Positions 22,772 to 30,972 are shown, counted from the stretch's first letter. The stretch is DNA of 32,978 bases from Pirellulales bacterium (GCA_029246985.1 JAQWMC010000056.1:1-32978), one strand, 5' to 3'. Translations and numbers: made by a program. The notes: generated from the sequence alone by a model not told the origin.

Positions 22772-25027
22772 TTGGCTAAGAAATCTGAAATGACGATTGG
22801 ACCAGAAGCGTTTATCAATCGTGAATTAAGTTGGCTTGAGTTTAATCTGCGAGTTCTTGAGGAGGCAGAAAACGAAGAAAATCCACTACTCGAACGGATG
22901 AAATTTCTCGCCATTTTCAGCTCGAACCTCGATGAGTTTTTCATGGTCCGGGTGGCCGGTGTTCGAGAGCAGGCATTTGGTGACGGTGCACCCCAGGACT
23001 TTGCGGCTGATGGTCTGACGGCTAGCGAGCAGTTGCGGGCCATAGCTGCTCGAAGTCAGGAACTCGTGGCAAGACAATATCGGTGTCTCCGGGAAAGTAT
23101 TGGCCCGGCTATGCGTGAAGCAGGTTTTAATCTTCTGAGGAACATGGAATTAACGCGAGAACAGAAGGAATACGTCGATCGATTCTTTCGTGAGCGAGCA
23201 TTGCCAATCCTTACACCGATGGCATGTGATCCTGCACATCCTTCACCTCGATACCATAACCGTGGTCTCTATCTTGGCACAATGCTTGAACATGAAAAAG
23301 GCTTAGGGCCGAAGCAGCTGTTTGCTGTTGTGCAGGTTCCTCAGGTTTTGCCGAGAGTGATCTTGCTGCCAGGGAATAACACGAATAATGTTTCCTTCGT
23401 ACTTTTGGAAGAACTAGTGGCAGCAAGACTGCCAGAACTATTCGGAGGATTTTCTGTCAAGTCGTGGACAACTTTTAGAATTACACGTGACTGTGATCAG
23501 GAACTGCTTGAGCAAGAGTCAGATGATATGCTCAGGCTGATTGAAGAGCGATTGAAGGAACGGCAGCGAGGGCAAGCTGTTCGGCTGGAGATTGCAGCAA
23601 AGGCCGATGAGTCAATTGCTCAAAGAATTATTGATGACGAAGATTTAAAAGGATTGAGTGAGGAGCCAGGTGCGACGACATACAACGAGGTCTACCGAAT
23701 CGATGGCCCTCTTGATCTCACGGGGCTTTGGGAACTTTATAAACTCCCTGGTTTTGAAAAGTTTCATGACAAACCACATGCGCCGACAAGGCCTGCCGCA
23801 TTCCGGCAACAGCGAGATATTTTTTCAACAGTCTCTCGGGAGGATGTCTTGGTTCATCATCCGTATGAATCGTTCGATCCAGTCGTGGACTTTGTCACAT
23901 CTGCGGCGAGAGATCCACGTGTATTAGCTATCAAGCAAACGCTTTATCGCACGAGTGGTGATTCACCGATTATTCGTGCTCTCATGGATGCTGCAGAGGC
24001 GGGCAAGCATGTGACGGCGCTTGTAGAGCTAAAGGCCAGGTTTGACGAAGCTAATAATGTGAGTTGGGCCCGTCAGTTGGAAAGGGCGGGAGTGCATGTC
24101 GTATTTGGCTTTCTCGATCTCAAGACGCATTGCAAGGTGTCACTCGTGATTCGAAATGAGCGCGAAGGACTCAAGCGATACGTTCATCTTGGGACAGGTA
24201 ACTACAATCCAGCGACGGCAACCTCGTACACAGACCTTGGTTTGTTCACAGCCGATGCAGAGATTGCCGAAGACGCCTCCGCACTTTTCAATCTGCTTAC
24301 GGGCTATTCCCAAGGGCATCAGTGGAAGAAGCTCATAGTGGCTCCTAACGACCTCCATAGCCGCACGCTTGAGCTGATACGATCCCAAGCTGCCCTAGCT
24401 TCAGCTGGAAAACCATCAAGAATTTTTGCAAAAGTGAATTCGTTAGCGGATCATCAGATCATCGAAGCCCTTTACGGTGCCAGCCAAGCTGGTGTGCCGA
24501 TCGAAATCCTCTCTCGAGGAATTTGCTGCTTGCGGCCCGGCGTCGCTGGGCTGAGTGAAAACATCCAGGTTCGGAGTATCGTTGATCGTTTTCTGGAACA
24601 CAGTCGAATATTTATATTTGGTGAGGGAGTCGATGCAGAGGTCTATTTAGGAAGCGCAGACTGGATGCCTCGCAACTTCTTCCGTAGGGTTGAAGTGATG
24701 TTTCCCGTGCTTGCAGAACCACTCAAGGAACGTTTGCTTACGACTATTGTTCCCACATATAGCGATGATACGGCACGAGCCAGAAGGCTTTGTTCAGACG
24801 GTACTTATACTCTCGATACTCCATCGAAAAAACAAACACCGCAACGTAGTCAGATTCTCTTTATGGAAGAAGCATCTGCTGTGAGTGAGACGATTACACA
24901 ACTCCCAGATCATGGAATCAGTAACGAAAAAAAGCAGTCTTCGGGTTTAATTAGTTCGCGGGTTTCATCCCGAAGTAATTCGTCGCAGAGGCAGAACCGT
25001 TCGAGGTCGAGGAAGAGTTCGTCGTAA
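22772..25027 (+). CDS. ppk1: Polyphosphate kinase Ppk1
   Basis: Ppk1 reversibly polymerises the gamma-phosphate of ATP into polyphosphate. The 751-residue product has the N-terminal F-I-N-R-E-L-S-W-L-E-F-N motif and F-S-S-N-L-D-E-F-F-M-V-R-V. The head domain follows, and then two PLD-like catalytic domains. His453 in L-K-T-H-C-K is the expected phospho-histidine, and His472 in V-H-L-G-T-G-N-Y-N lies 19 residues later, as in the E. coli enzyme. The late motif is S-A-D-W-M-P-R-N. After the catalytic core there is a Ser/Arg-rich tail of about 35 residues that is not typical. The start appears to be TTG 22772, which has AAGGAT well placed, over ATG 22790. That site lies in a small CCTTT/AAAGG hairpin, which may restrain translation. 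Confidence 0.95.
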   Translation: MAKKSEMTIGPEAFINRELSWLEFNLRVLEEAENEENPLLERMKFLAIFSSNLDEFFMVRVAGVREQAFGDGAPQDFAADGLTASEQLRAIAARSQELVARQYRCLRESIGPAMREAGFNLLRNMELTREQKEYVDRFFRERALPILTPMACDPAHPSPRYHNRGLYLGTMLEHEKGLGPKQLFAVVQVPQVLPRVILLPGNNTNNVSFVLLEELVAARLPELFGGFSVKSWTTFRITRDCDQELLEQESDDMLRLIEERLKERQRGQAVRLEIAAKADESIAQRIIDDEDLKGLSEEPGATTYNEVYRIDGPLDLTGLWELYKLPGFEKFHDKPHAPTRPAAFRQQRDIFSTVSREDVLVHHPYESFDPVVDFVTSAARDPRVLAIKQTLYRTSGDSPIIRALMDAAEAGKHVTALVELKARFDEANNVSWARQLERAGVHVVFGFLDLKTHCKVSLVIRNEREGLKRYVHLGTGNYNPATATSYTDLGLFTADAEIAEDASALFNLLTGYSQGHQWKKLIVAPNDLHSRTLELIRSQAALASAGKPSRIFAKVNSLADHQIIEALYGASQAGVPIEILSRGICCLRPGVAGLSENIQVRSIVDRFLEHSRIFIFGEGVDAEVYLGSADWMPRNFFRRVEVMFPVLAEPLKERLLTTIVPTYSDDTARARRLCSDGTYTLDTPSKKQTPQRSQILFMEEASAVSETITQLPDHGISNEKKQSSGLISSRVSSRSNSSQRQNRSRSRKSSS

Positions 25028-25107
25028 ACTAGAAGTTTTCAGGGAGTTCGGTACTCTAGTATGTGGCGTTTTCACGAAGTCTGTAGGAGCACATGTGAGT
25101 AATTTGT

Positions 25108-26046
25108 ATGTCGGATGATCACTATCAAATACTGGGAGTTTCTCGGACTGCGACATCGGAAGATATTCAGAAGGCGTACCGAGAAATGGCGCGGAAATAT
25201 CATCCGGATTTACATCCCGACGACGATGCCGCAAAGGAACAGTTCAAAAAGGTGCAAACGGCGTTTGATGTTCTGAACGACCCCAGTAAGCGTGAGATGT
25301 ATGATCGATACGGAAGCTCTTTCGAAGGAGTAGGAGCTGGTGGAGGAGGAGGGTGGTCGCCGCAAGGCCAGCAGGGCGGTTTTCAGTCTGGGGGAGAGGT
25401 TGATTTAGAAAGCCTTTTTGGAGGTGGTTTTGCTGACCTGTTTGGTGGTGGGAAACGGCGGTCAAGTCGCCCAAGACGCAGCCCTAGCGCACCAGGAGAG
25501 AACATTACTGCCAATATCCGTATTCCTTTTCAGTTGGCAATTGATGGTGGAAAAACAGAGGTTCGTTTTGACAGAGATGGTACCAGTGAGACTCTCAGCA
25601 TAACGATTCCTCAAGGGCTACCGGATGGTTCTCGTATGCGGTTACGGGGACAGGGGAGACCTGGTGTCGGTGGTGGTGCGTCGGGTGATCTTCTTCTTGA
25701 CGTGGGAGTTGAACCACACCCGGTGTATCGCCGAGAAAGAGACATGCTCGCAGTCAGTTTGCCGATAAGTCTTTCAGAGGCATTGGAGGGTGCAAAAGTT
25801 GACCTGCCAACTCCTTGGGGAGTCATTAGCCTGCGGATACCAGCAGGGACGTCTTCTGGCAAGAAACTTCGTGCCGCTGGCATGGGGGTTCGGCATGCGA
25901 ATGGTTCAAAGGGAGATCTGATTGCGGAGGTTCAGATTGTACTGCCAGAGATAGATGATGAGGCTGTATCAAAATCCCTGCTAGAGTCGGTAAAGGCAGC
26001 CGAATTGAGCTTACCAAAGGACCCCCGAGCTTCAATCAAGTGGTAA
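25108..26046 (+). CDS. J-domain co-chaperone, DnaJ class without zinc finger (CbpA-like)
   Basis: This 312-residue Hsp40 stimulates DnaK ATPase. The J domain is at residues 4-68 with the H-P-D motif (Y-H-P-D-L-H-P-D). It is followed by a Gly/Phe-rich linker (G-G-G-F-A-D-L-F-G-G-G), a short basic patch, and the two C-terminal beta-barrel substrate domains (from N-I-T-A-N-I-R-I). The Cys-rich zinc-finger repeats of true DnaJ are absent, so it is CbpA-like. The stop codon region overlaps the rnpA start by 7 bases. No dnaK or grpE is adjacent. Confidence 0.9.
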   Translation: MSDDHYQILGVSRTATSEDIQKAYREMARKYHPDLHPDDDAAKEQFKKVQTAFDVLNDPSKREMYDRYGSSFEGVGAGGGGGWSPQGQQGGFQSGGEVDLESLFGGGFADLFGGGKRRSSRPRRSPSAPGENITANIRIPFQLAIDGGKTEVRFDRDGTSETLSITIPQGLPDGSRMRLRGQGRPGVGGGASGDLLLDVGVEPHPVYRRERDMLAVSLPISLSEALEGAKVDLPTPWGVISLRIPAGTSSGKKLRAAGMGVRHANGSKGDLIAEVQIVLPEIDDEAVSKSLLESVKAAELSLPKDPRASIKW

Positions 26047-26438
26047 CAAAACACGGAATAGAATTTTGTTTTCAGAAAAAGCTACGCTTGCTTCGTACGA
26101 CTGATTTTCGTCGCGTCTATGCTCAACGTCAGTCTGTCGCTATCGGACCGCTCGTGATGTACGGTGCTCAGCAAGTCACAAACCTGAGCCATGCTCGGTT
26201 TGGAATATCCGTCTCTCGTCGTGTTGGGAATGCAGTTGTAAGAAATCAATGGAAAAGAAGATTACGAGAGGCGTTCCGAAAAGTAAAAAGACAGTTTTCT
26301 AACGACCTCGACATTGTTGTAGTTGTTCGTGCTACTGGGAAACCTGCTACGGGTGAGAAAGCTGCGCAGGACACAGAGCAACTTCTTCTTACTTTAATAA
26401 ATCGACTCAGGCCGAAGATCAGGCATTCTGGCGAATAA
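26040..26438 (+). CDS. rnpA: Ribonuclease P protein component RnpA
   Basis: RnpA assists the RNase P RNA in trimming tRNA 5' ends. The 132-residue product has L-L-R-T-T-D-F-R-R-V-Y, R-F-G-I-S-V-S-R-R-V-G-N-A-V, and the RNR motif V-R-N-Q-W-K-R-R-L-R-E-A-F-R. An 11-residue extension precedes the usual start region. The GTG at 26040 lies within the J-protein gene, so translation is probably coupled. Unlike the common order, rpmH is not upstream, but yidD follows as usual. Confidence 0.94.
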   Translation: MVTKHGIEFCFQKKLRLLRTTDFRRVYAQRQSVAIGPLVMYGAQQVTNLSHARFGISVSRRVGNAVVRNQWKRRLREAFRKVKRQFSNDLDIVVVVRATGKPATGEKAAQDTEQLLLTLINRLRPKIRHSGE

Positions 26439-26486
26439 TAAAATGGTCACCCGCTTCTATCGTGAAATGTTTCTTGGAGAAATTAA

Positions 26487-26753
26487 ATGAGCGCCCAAGC
26501 ATTTCGTTTGTATATTTCTTGGCTCATCAAAGGAATCAGTTGGGCTGTGGGAAGGTTGCTAGTTGCGATCATCGGTGTGTACCAAGTCCTGATAAGTCCA
26601 TTGCTTGGGAAGCAGTGTCGATTCAAGCCAAGTTGCAGCAGATACTTCCAGGAATCTGTCATGAAGTACGGGCCACTCCAAGGGACGTGGAAAGGCCTTG
26701 TTCGTATCTGTCGATGCCATCCATGGAATCGTGGTGGCTATGATCCACCCTGA
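26487..26753 (+). CDS. yidD: Membrane protein insertion efficiency factor YidD
   Basis: This 88-residue small membrane-associated protein assists YidC-dependent insertion. The core is I-G-V-Y-Q-V-L-I-S-P-L-L-G-K-Q-C-R-F-K-P-S-C-S-R-Y, with the two conserved cysteines. It is followed by C-H-P-W-N-R-G-G-Y-D-P. A Leu/Ile/Val-rich N-terminal stretch of about 25 residues is an amphipathic or membrane helix. GGAG precedes the ATG. It follows rnpA by 48 bases, the standard pairing, but yidC is not in the window. The 3' end overlaps the opposing Nudix gene by 16 bases. Confidence 0.95.
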   Translation: MSAQAFRLYISWLIKGISWAVGRLLVAIIGVYQVLISPLLGKQCRFKPSCSRYFQESVMKYGPLQGTWKGLVRICRCHPWNRGGYDPP

Positions 26754-27145
26754 ATGGTGGACAAGGAGTCACGTAGCCAAGTCACAACAGATCTATTGGC
26801 TGCAGGGAACGTACACAAATCAAGTTCAGCACAAGAGAGCCATTTGAATGGTTCACAAGGCTCAGGATGCGCGCATGATTCGAGTGATCCTAAGAAAAAA
26901 ATGATCTCAAAGTGCCCCTCATCAGTGAATGTTCTGTCAAGTTGTCGCTCGATGGAAATGTGAAGCCCGGTCTCCTCGAGGCATTCTCGTACCGCTGCCC
27001 TCGATGCACTTTCACTTTCCTCGATTTTACCGCCTGGGAACTCATGGAATCCTTTTGCTGTAGCCGCGTTACTCGCGCGCTTGCCTACAAGCACTCGTTG
27101 CTGATGGACAACGATAACAACAGCAATATGTTGTTTTTCAGGCAC
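26738..27145 (-). CDS. MutT-type Nudix hydrolase
   Basis: This is a 135-residue Nudix protein with a complete Nudix box at about residues 37-59, G-K-I-E-E-S-E ... R-E-C-L-E-E-T-G-L (G-x5-E-x7-R-E-U-x-E-E-x-G-U). The start V-V-I-V-V-H-Q-Q-R-V-L-V-G-K-R and the F-P-G-G-K context are typical of 8-oxo-dGTP diphosphatase MutT. A sanitising role is likely, but other small-substrate Nudix enzymes look the same at this level. It is 10 bases downstream of fabI on the same strand. Confidence 0.85.
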   Translation of the reverse strand: MPEKQHIAVVIVVHQQRVLVGKRASNAATAKGFHEFPGGKIEESESASRAAVRECLEETGLHISIERQLDRTFTDEGHFEIIFFLGSLESCAHPEPCEPFKWLSCAELDLCTFPAANRSVVTWLRDSLSTIQGGS

Positions 27146-27155
27146 GTTGAATGGA

Positions 27156-27980
27156 TCAGTCTTGTTTTGGCACTAGATCAAGGAGCCGTCCAGGCGATCC
27201 CATAATGTTGTAACCAGCATCCACGTGAAGAAGTTCTCCTGTAATTCCTAGCGAGTCACGTGATACGAGCCAAGCACCTGCTTTCCCAACTTCTTCATGC
27301 GTGATATTCCGGCCCATCGGAGACATGTGCTGGTACAAGCCAAGCATATCTTCGACCCCCGCTCCTCGGCCTGCAAGTGTGCGCAAAGGGCCTGCACTGA
27401 TCGCATTTACACGTACGCCCTGAGGACCAAGATCAAAAGCCATATACTTCACGCAGGCGTCGAGCGTGGCCTTGCAGACACCCATGATGTTGTATCCGGG
27501 GACAACTTTCTCGCCACCAAAATAGGTGAGAGTCAAGATTGAGGCGTCCTTGGCAAGTATTTCCCTGGACAATCGTCCAACAGCAAGAAGACTGTAGGCA
27601 CTTGTTTCCATTGCGGTGCGAAAGCCTTCGCGGCTACAGTTTGTTGTTTCGCCCTTGAGGTCATCCATCGGTGCATACGCAATGGAATGAATGAGGAAAT
27701 CAATTGTCCCAAATTCTTCCTGTGTTTTTTTCATGACTGCGGCTATTTGCTCGTCACTTGAAACGTCCATCGGCACCAGAAACTTTGCATTTGGCTCATC
27801 GTCGGTAAGTAAGGCAACACGCCGCCGGTTTCGCTGGCGTGTGTCATCTGGTCTGTCCGGGAGATGACTGAAGCCGATCGTCGCACCTTCGGCTAGTAAT
27901 TCTTTAGCAATTGCCCAAGCAATCGAGTGATCATTTGCTACGCCAAGGACAAGGCCCTTCATTCCGTCATACCGGCCCAT
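27156..27980 (-). CDS. fabI: Enoyl-[acyl-carrier-protein] reductase FabI
   Basis: FabI reduces trans-2-enoyl-ACP with NADH in each round of fatty-acid elongation. The 274-residue SDR-like protein has the FabI N-terminus G-L-V-L-G-V-A-N-D-H-S-I-A-W-A-I-A. It has the S-I-A-Y-A-P segment, T-L-T-Y-F-G-G-E-K-V-V-P-G-Y-N, and the catalytic Tyr-x6-Lys (Y-N-I-M-G-V-C-K). A-G-P-L-R-T-L-A-G-R-G and G-E-L-L-H-V-D-A-G-Y-N-I-M-G complete the pattern. The loop after D-R-P (residues about 40-60) is Arg-rich and longer than in E. coli FabI. GGGAG precedes the ATG. The Nudix gene follows, probably on the same transcript. Confidence 0.95.
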   Translation of the reverse strand: MGRYDGMKGLVLGVANDHSIAWAIAKELLAEGATIGFSHLPDRPDDTRQRNRRRVALLTDDEPNAKFLVPMDVSSDEQIAAVMKKTQEEFGTIDFLIHSIAYAPMDDLKGETTNCSREGFRTAMETSAYSLLAVGRLSREILAKDASILTLTYFGGEKVVPGYNIMGVCKATLDACVKYMAFDLGPQGVRVNAISAGPLRTLAGRGAGVEDMLGLYQHMSPMGRNITHEEVGKAGAWLVSRDSLGITGELLHVDAGYNIMGSPGRLLDLVPKQD

Positions 27981-28140
27981 GTGGAAAGTCTCCCGTTGAA
28001 TAGTGTCTTAAGGTGAAGAATGTAACTGCTTCGATCAATACACTCAATGCGCAATCAAGAACTCGAGAAAGATTCACGTTTCGTGGTAGAGGGCTGCCCC
28101 TTGCCACGTGGTCAGGCGAAGGGTAAGTTTTCGATCAGAT

Positions 28141-28214
28141 GCCCCGTTAGCTCAATTGGTTAGAGCATCTGACTCTTAATCAGAGGGTTCCAGGTTCGAG
28201 TCCTGGACGGGGTA
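28141..28214 (+). tRNA. tRNA-Lys (anticodon CTT)
   Basis: A full cloverleaf is visible: the acceptor arms GCCCCGT and ACGGGGT pair with G1-U72 wobble. The D loop is TAGCTCAATTGGTTAGAGC-like. The anticodon stem TCTGA/TCAGA encloses CTCTTAA, giving anticodon CTT for Lys AAG. The T arm is CCAGG-TTCGAGT-CCTGG. The discriminator is A and CCA is not encoded. A recombinase relic begins five bases downstream, so the 3' end probably served as an attachment site. Confidence 0.97.
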
Positions 28215-28218
28215 CTGC

Positions 28219-28461
28219 TTACTTCTCTTCAATGCCGTAGATACCTGCGTTTTCGGCACTCTCAAATTGTGGTGTCGTCGCCTGACACTCTGAGTATTCA
28301 ATCTGCTGGGTGAATTTTTGGGTGAACTTTTCGTCCGATTGGGTGAACTTTCCATTTACCGCTGATGCGAAGTGCTGGTCAATGACTTGCAAGTAATGTT
28401 TCTGAGCAAGCCTCCCCCCGTCTCGGTGTTGATCCCTTGCCGTCTGTCTGGTGTGTAGGTT
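28219..28461 (-). pseudogene. Tyrosine recombinase (integrase) C-terminal remnant next to tRNA-Lys
   Basis: On the minus strand an 80-codon open frame ends at a TAA only 5 bases from the tRNA-Lys 3' end. It contains L-A-Q-K-H-Y-L-Q-V-I-D-Q-H-F, the segment around the tyrosine nucleophile of phage-type integrases. A polar tail follows with three K-F-T-Q units (the TGGGTGAAYTTT repeats at 28307, 28319 and 28340). There is no start codon and no upstream catalytic core (R, H-x-x-R), and the residues before L-A-Q do not look like integrase. The gene is therefore a truncated relic of an element that used the tRNA as its target. Confidence 0.65.
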
Positions 28462-28693
28462 TCAGAACCATTCACTTCAATCCCTACCACCCTTGGCCCA
28501 GTGTTTATAGGTACATCTGGCTCTTTGTTTGGATCTCCAACCAGAGGAAAACCAGAGAAACCAGATGCCGTGTAATGAGAGGCCTGAGATAAAGAAAGTC
28601 TGCCTGTTTCTGTAGGTGTTCGCGATTTCGCCATGCGTCCCATATCCCCAACCAGAAACCATTTGTTTCCAATTTTCAGGAAATCCGCCCCGA
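28462..28693. other. Non-coding stretch between integrase remnant and sugar-binding protein
   Basis: There is no convincing coding potential on either strand and no recognisable RNA. The open frames here lack family-like sequence. It is probably leftover island DNA and may hold the junction where the integrase was cut. Confidence 0.4.
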
Positions 28694-29713
28694 TCAAGGC
28701 TGATAGTTCTTGATGAGCTTGTCCAGCAGCATCTGATCGCTTTTCGAGGCGAGCACGGTGGGAGTTTCCACGACCGTCGGACCCGTTCCCGCGATGGCAT
28801 TCAACGCCTGATCGACGATGTTCGCGCCAAGTTCGTTGACAAGGATGGCCGCCGACGCCTTGTACGCGCCGCCCTTGTTAACCGCAGCCAGCCCTTCCTG
28901 CGATCCGTCCTGACCGGCTACGAAGATCTTGTTCGGTGCGATGCCTGCGGCTTCCACGGCTTGCAGTGCACCGAGAGCAGATTCATCGTTGAATCCAATG
29001 ATGATGTTCAGGTTTGGGTGTTGCTTGAGTGTGACTTCGGCGGCCTTCAACCCCGAGGTCTGGTTCGCGGAATCCTGGTCATTCTTGGCGACAATTGTTA
29101 TGCCGTTGGCCACAAAGATGCGTTCCACTTCAGTCCATCGTGGGGAAAGGCTGGGGAGACCGTTCAATGTGGTCACCAGCGCGATCGGATCCTTGACCTC
29201 GTTGTCCTTGACCCACTTGACGGCTGCGTTGGCGACAATCTGGCCTGACTGAGAATGATTGAAAGACACGTAGCCGTCGCTCTGTTCCATTGTTCCGAGG
29301 TATGTCAGCCATTTGATCCCTTTCTTCTCTGCCTCTAACTGAAGCGGTTTTAGAGCCCGTTCGTCGATCGGCGTAACGACGATGGCATCGACACCTTGCG
29401 TCACCCACACTTTCACCGCATCAATCTGCTGCTCGAGGTTGTTAGCCTGCGTATTGTCGTGCAGCATCGTGACACAGCCGAGTTCCTTCGCCCGCATATC
29501 GGCGAAGCGTCGTACCGCTTTCACGATCGCCGCTTCGGAGAGGGAGTGGCTAAAAGCGATCCTGAACTTCCTGCCCGTCGCGCAGGCCTTCAGGCCGCCG
29601 GCACGCGTTTCCTGAATCTCGGCGAGGGAGCTCGCATCCTGGGCAACCGCGGGTGCCTGCGAGACCACAAGACTGAATGCAGTGATTGAAAAAAGCAAGA
29701 CTCGCGACGCCAT
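28694..29713 (-). CDS. Periplasmic sugar-binding protein (RbsB/Peripla_BP_4-like), orphan
   Basis: This 339-residue exported substrate-binding protein has a signal peptide ending A-V-A-Q at about residue 25. It is followed by a type I periplasmic fold. K-F-R-I-A-F-S-H-S-L-S-E begins lobe 1. Q-Q-I-D-A-V-K-V-W-V-T-Q-G-V-D-A-I-V-V-T-P and I-I-I-G-F-N-D-E-S-A-L-G-A-L-Q-A-V-E-A-A-G are standard ribose/galactose-binder segments. F-V-A-G-Q-D-G-S-Q-E-G is the late one. GGGAG precedes the ATG. There is no permease or ATPase gene beside it, and its G+C looks higher than that of the neighbours. With the integrase relic and tRNA on one side, this suggests horizontal acquisition. It could serve a transporter encoded elsewhere or act as a sensor partner. 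Confidence 0.85.
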   Translation of the reverse strand: MASRVLLFSITAFSLVVSQAPAVAQDASSLAEIQETRAGGLKACATGRKFRIAFSHSLSEAAIVKAVRRFADMRAKELGCVTMLHDNTQANNLEQQIDAVKVWVTQGVDAIVVTPIDERALKPLQLEAEKKGIKWLTYLGTMEQSDGYVSFNHSQSGQIVANAAVKWVKDNEVKDPIALVTTLNGLPSLSPRWTEVERIFVANGITIVAKNDQDSANQTSGLKAAEVTLKQHPNLNIIIGFNDESALGALQAVEAAGIAPNKIFVAGQDGSQEGLAAVNKGGAYKASAAILVNELGANIVDQALNAIAGTGPTVVETPTVLASKSDQMLLDKLIKNYQP

Positions 29714-30318
29714 AGGAGTTTCTCCCTGAAGGGAACTGGTCAGAAAAAGTCAGAGCCCTTGTTCACGCATGGAGGTGCGTCGCTGCTTTCGGTACCGCAT
29801 GCTAGAACGGTCAACGGCATTTCGCAAGCGTCGCACCTGCCAGAAATTGCATAACAGTTGGCTTCTGCACTTTTTTCGGGCAAGTCCCGGACTCACACGC
29901 CTCGTGAACGGCAGAAAAAGGTGAGAAAGAGCGGAGCAACGCGGGGAATTTTGCCATCCGCGCAAACCGCTTCCGAATCGTCTTCAATGGGGCAGCGCGA
30001 TCGAGCGTCGTGAAGGAATGGCACCGGGTCTCAGCGGTGATAAATATCGATCATGGGCAGATCATCCGGCGATGGTGCTCTTCAGTCATCTCTCGTGCGG
30101 AATTCACGTCACATGATTAGCTTTTGCTCTAGCAAATCCGTGGATGCTGTTTTTGCTATGACGATCGATAGAGTTTTTGTCTTGTAGTGTTCTTGAAGCG
30201 GGTTGAGCGAGCTATTGATCGGAGCAATCGGATGCGTATGTTTTCCATACTGCATGAGAAATCTGGTTGCATTCTACGGTTGTCGAACTTGAATTTGAGC
30301 GTGAGCCATCGCTCGGTA
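29714..30318. other. 605-bp intergenic region without a recognisable gene
   Basis: The first 350 bases share the higher G+C of the sugar-binding gene, and the rest returns to the local A+T-richer composition. That change near 30080 may mark the outer edge of the acquired segment. The short open frames on both strands lack family-like sequence. I see no tRNA-end duplication, no terminator and no known RNA. Confidence 0.4.
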
Positions 30319-30972
30319 TCAATAGTTATCGAACCCCTGCCGGACTGCCCAAACCGCGGCCTGAGTGCGGTCTTTGACTTGAAGTTTTCGTAAGATGTTT
30401 TGGACGTGTTCTTTCACTGTTTCGATGCTAATTCCAAGTGAGTTAGCAATTTCTTGATTAGAAAGTCCCAGTGAAATGATCTTTAAAACCTGAAACTCTC
30501 GTGGCGTTAATGGAGCGTTGATGTCTGAGGGCAGCCTTCGTTTCGATAAACGTGCAGTCAATTTTTTTAATTGACTGTCGGGGCGAGGTGTCGCATTAGC
30601 GGCGGCACCCTCGATGGCAGCACATAAGGTGTCCTTACTTGCTGTCTTAAGGATGAAATCAGTAGCGCCGGCAGCTGCAGTTCGGGCTATAGCAGTGGGG
30701 CTATCGAAAGCGGTGAATACAATAACGTGGCACTTCGGGCAGATATCCCGTAGTGGCTTGATGAGTGAAATCCCATCCTCGCCAGCATGAAGTCTCACAT
30801 CGAGCAAAACAACGTCGGGCTGAAGCGTGCGGCAGTCTTCCAGGCCCTGCTCTCCTGACGGTGCTGTTCCTACGACGGTGATGTGGCCGCCGTGCAAGAT
30901 CGCAGAAATTCCTTGCAGAACAACTTCGTGGTCATCAATTAGAAATACGTGTATTGGAGGAGCGTTAGTCAT
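30319..30972 (-). CDS. NarL/LuxR-family response regulator
   Basis: This 217-residue two-component regulator has a receiver domain at residues 6-125. The acidic pair is D13-D14, Asp58 in V-V-L-L-D-V-R is the phospho-acceptor, and Lys109 is the conserved lysine. A linker follows, and then a LuxR-type HTH at about residues 150-212 (L-T-P-R-E-F-Q-V-L-K-I-I ... S-N-Q-E-I-A-N-S-L-G-I-S-I-E-T-V-K-E-H-V-Q-N-I-L-R-K-L). All key residues are present, so it should be phosphorylatable. No histidine kinase is in the window, so its signal is unknown. It is on the same strand as, and 166 bases downstream of, the glycosyltransferase fusion gene. Confidence 0.92.
   Translation of the reverse strand: MTNAPPIHVFLIDDHEVVLQGISAILHGGHITVVGTAPSGEQGLEDCRTLQPDVVLLDVRLHAGEDGISLIKPLRDICPKCHVIVFTAFDSPTAIARTAAAGATDFILKTASKDTLCAAIEGAAANATPRPDSQLKKLTARLSKRRLPSDINAPLTPREFQVLKIISLGLSNQEIANSLGISIETVKEHVQNILRKLQVKDRTQAAVWAVRQGFDNY

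Noticed and set aside
25028-25060. ppk1 terminator from ACTAGA/TCTAGT
   Set aside because: Only a 6-bp stem with a long loop and no T-run, so it could be chance.
28307-28351. CRISPR-like or regulatory repeat (three TGGGTGAAYTTT copies)
   Set aside because: Copies are spaced 12 and 21 bp, both multiples of three, and encode repeated F-T-Q in the integrase tail; this is a protein repeat rather than a CRISPR array.
28356-28697. 113-codon minus-strand open frame
   Set aside because: No family-like sequence. It overlaps the integrase relic in a different frame, and that relic better explains the segment.
29750-29965. 71-codon open frame upstream of the sugar-binding gene
   Set aside because: Arg/Ser-rich composition of a random frame in G+C-rich DNA, with no ribosome-binding site.
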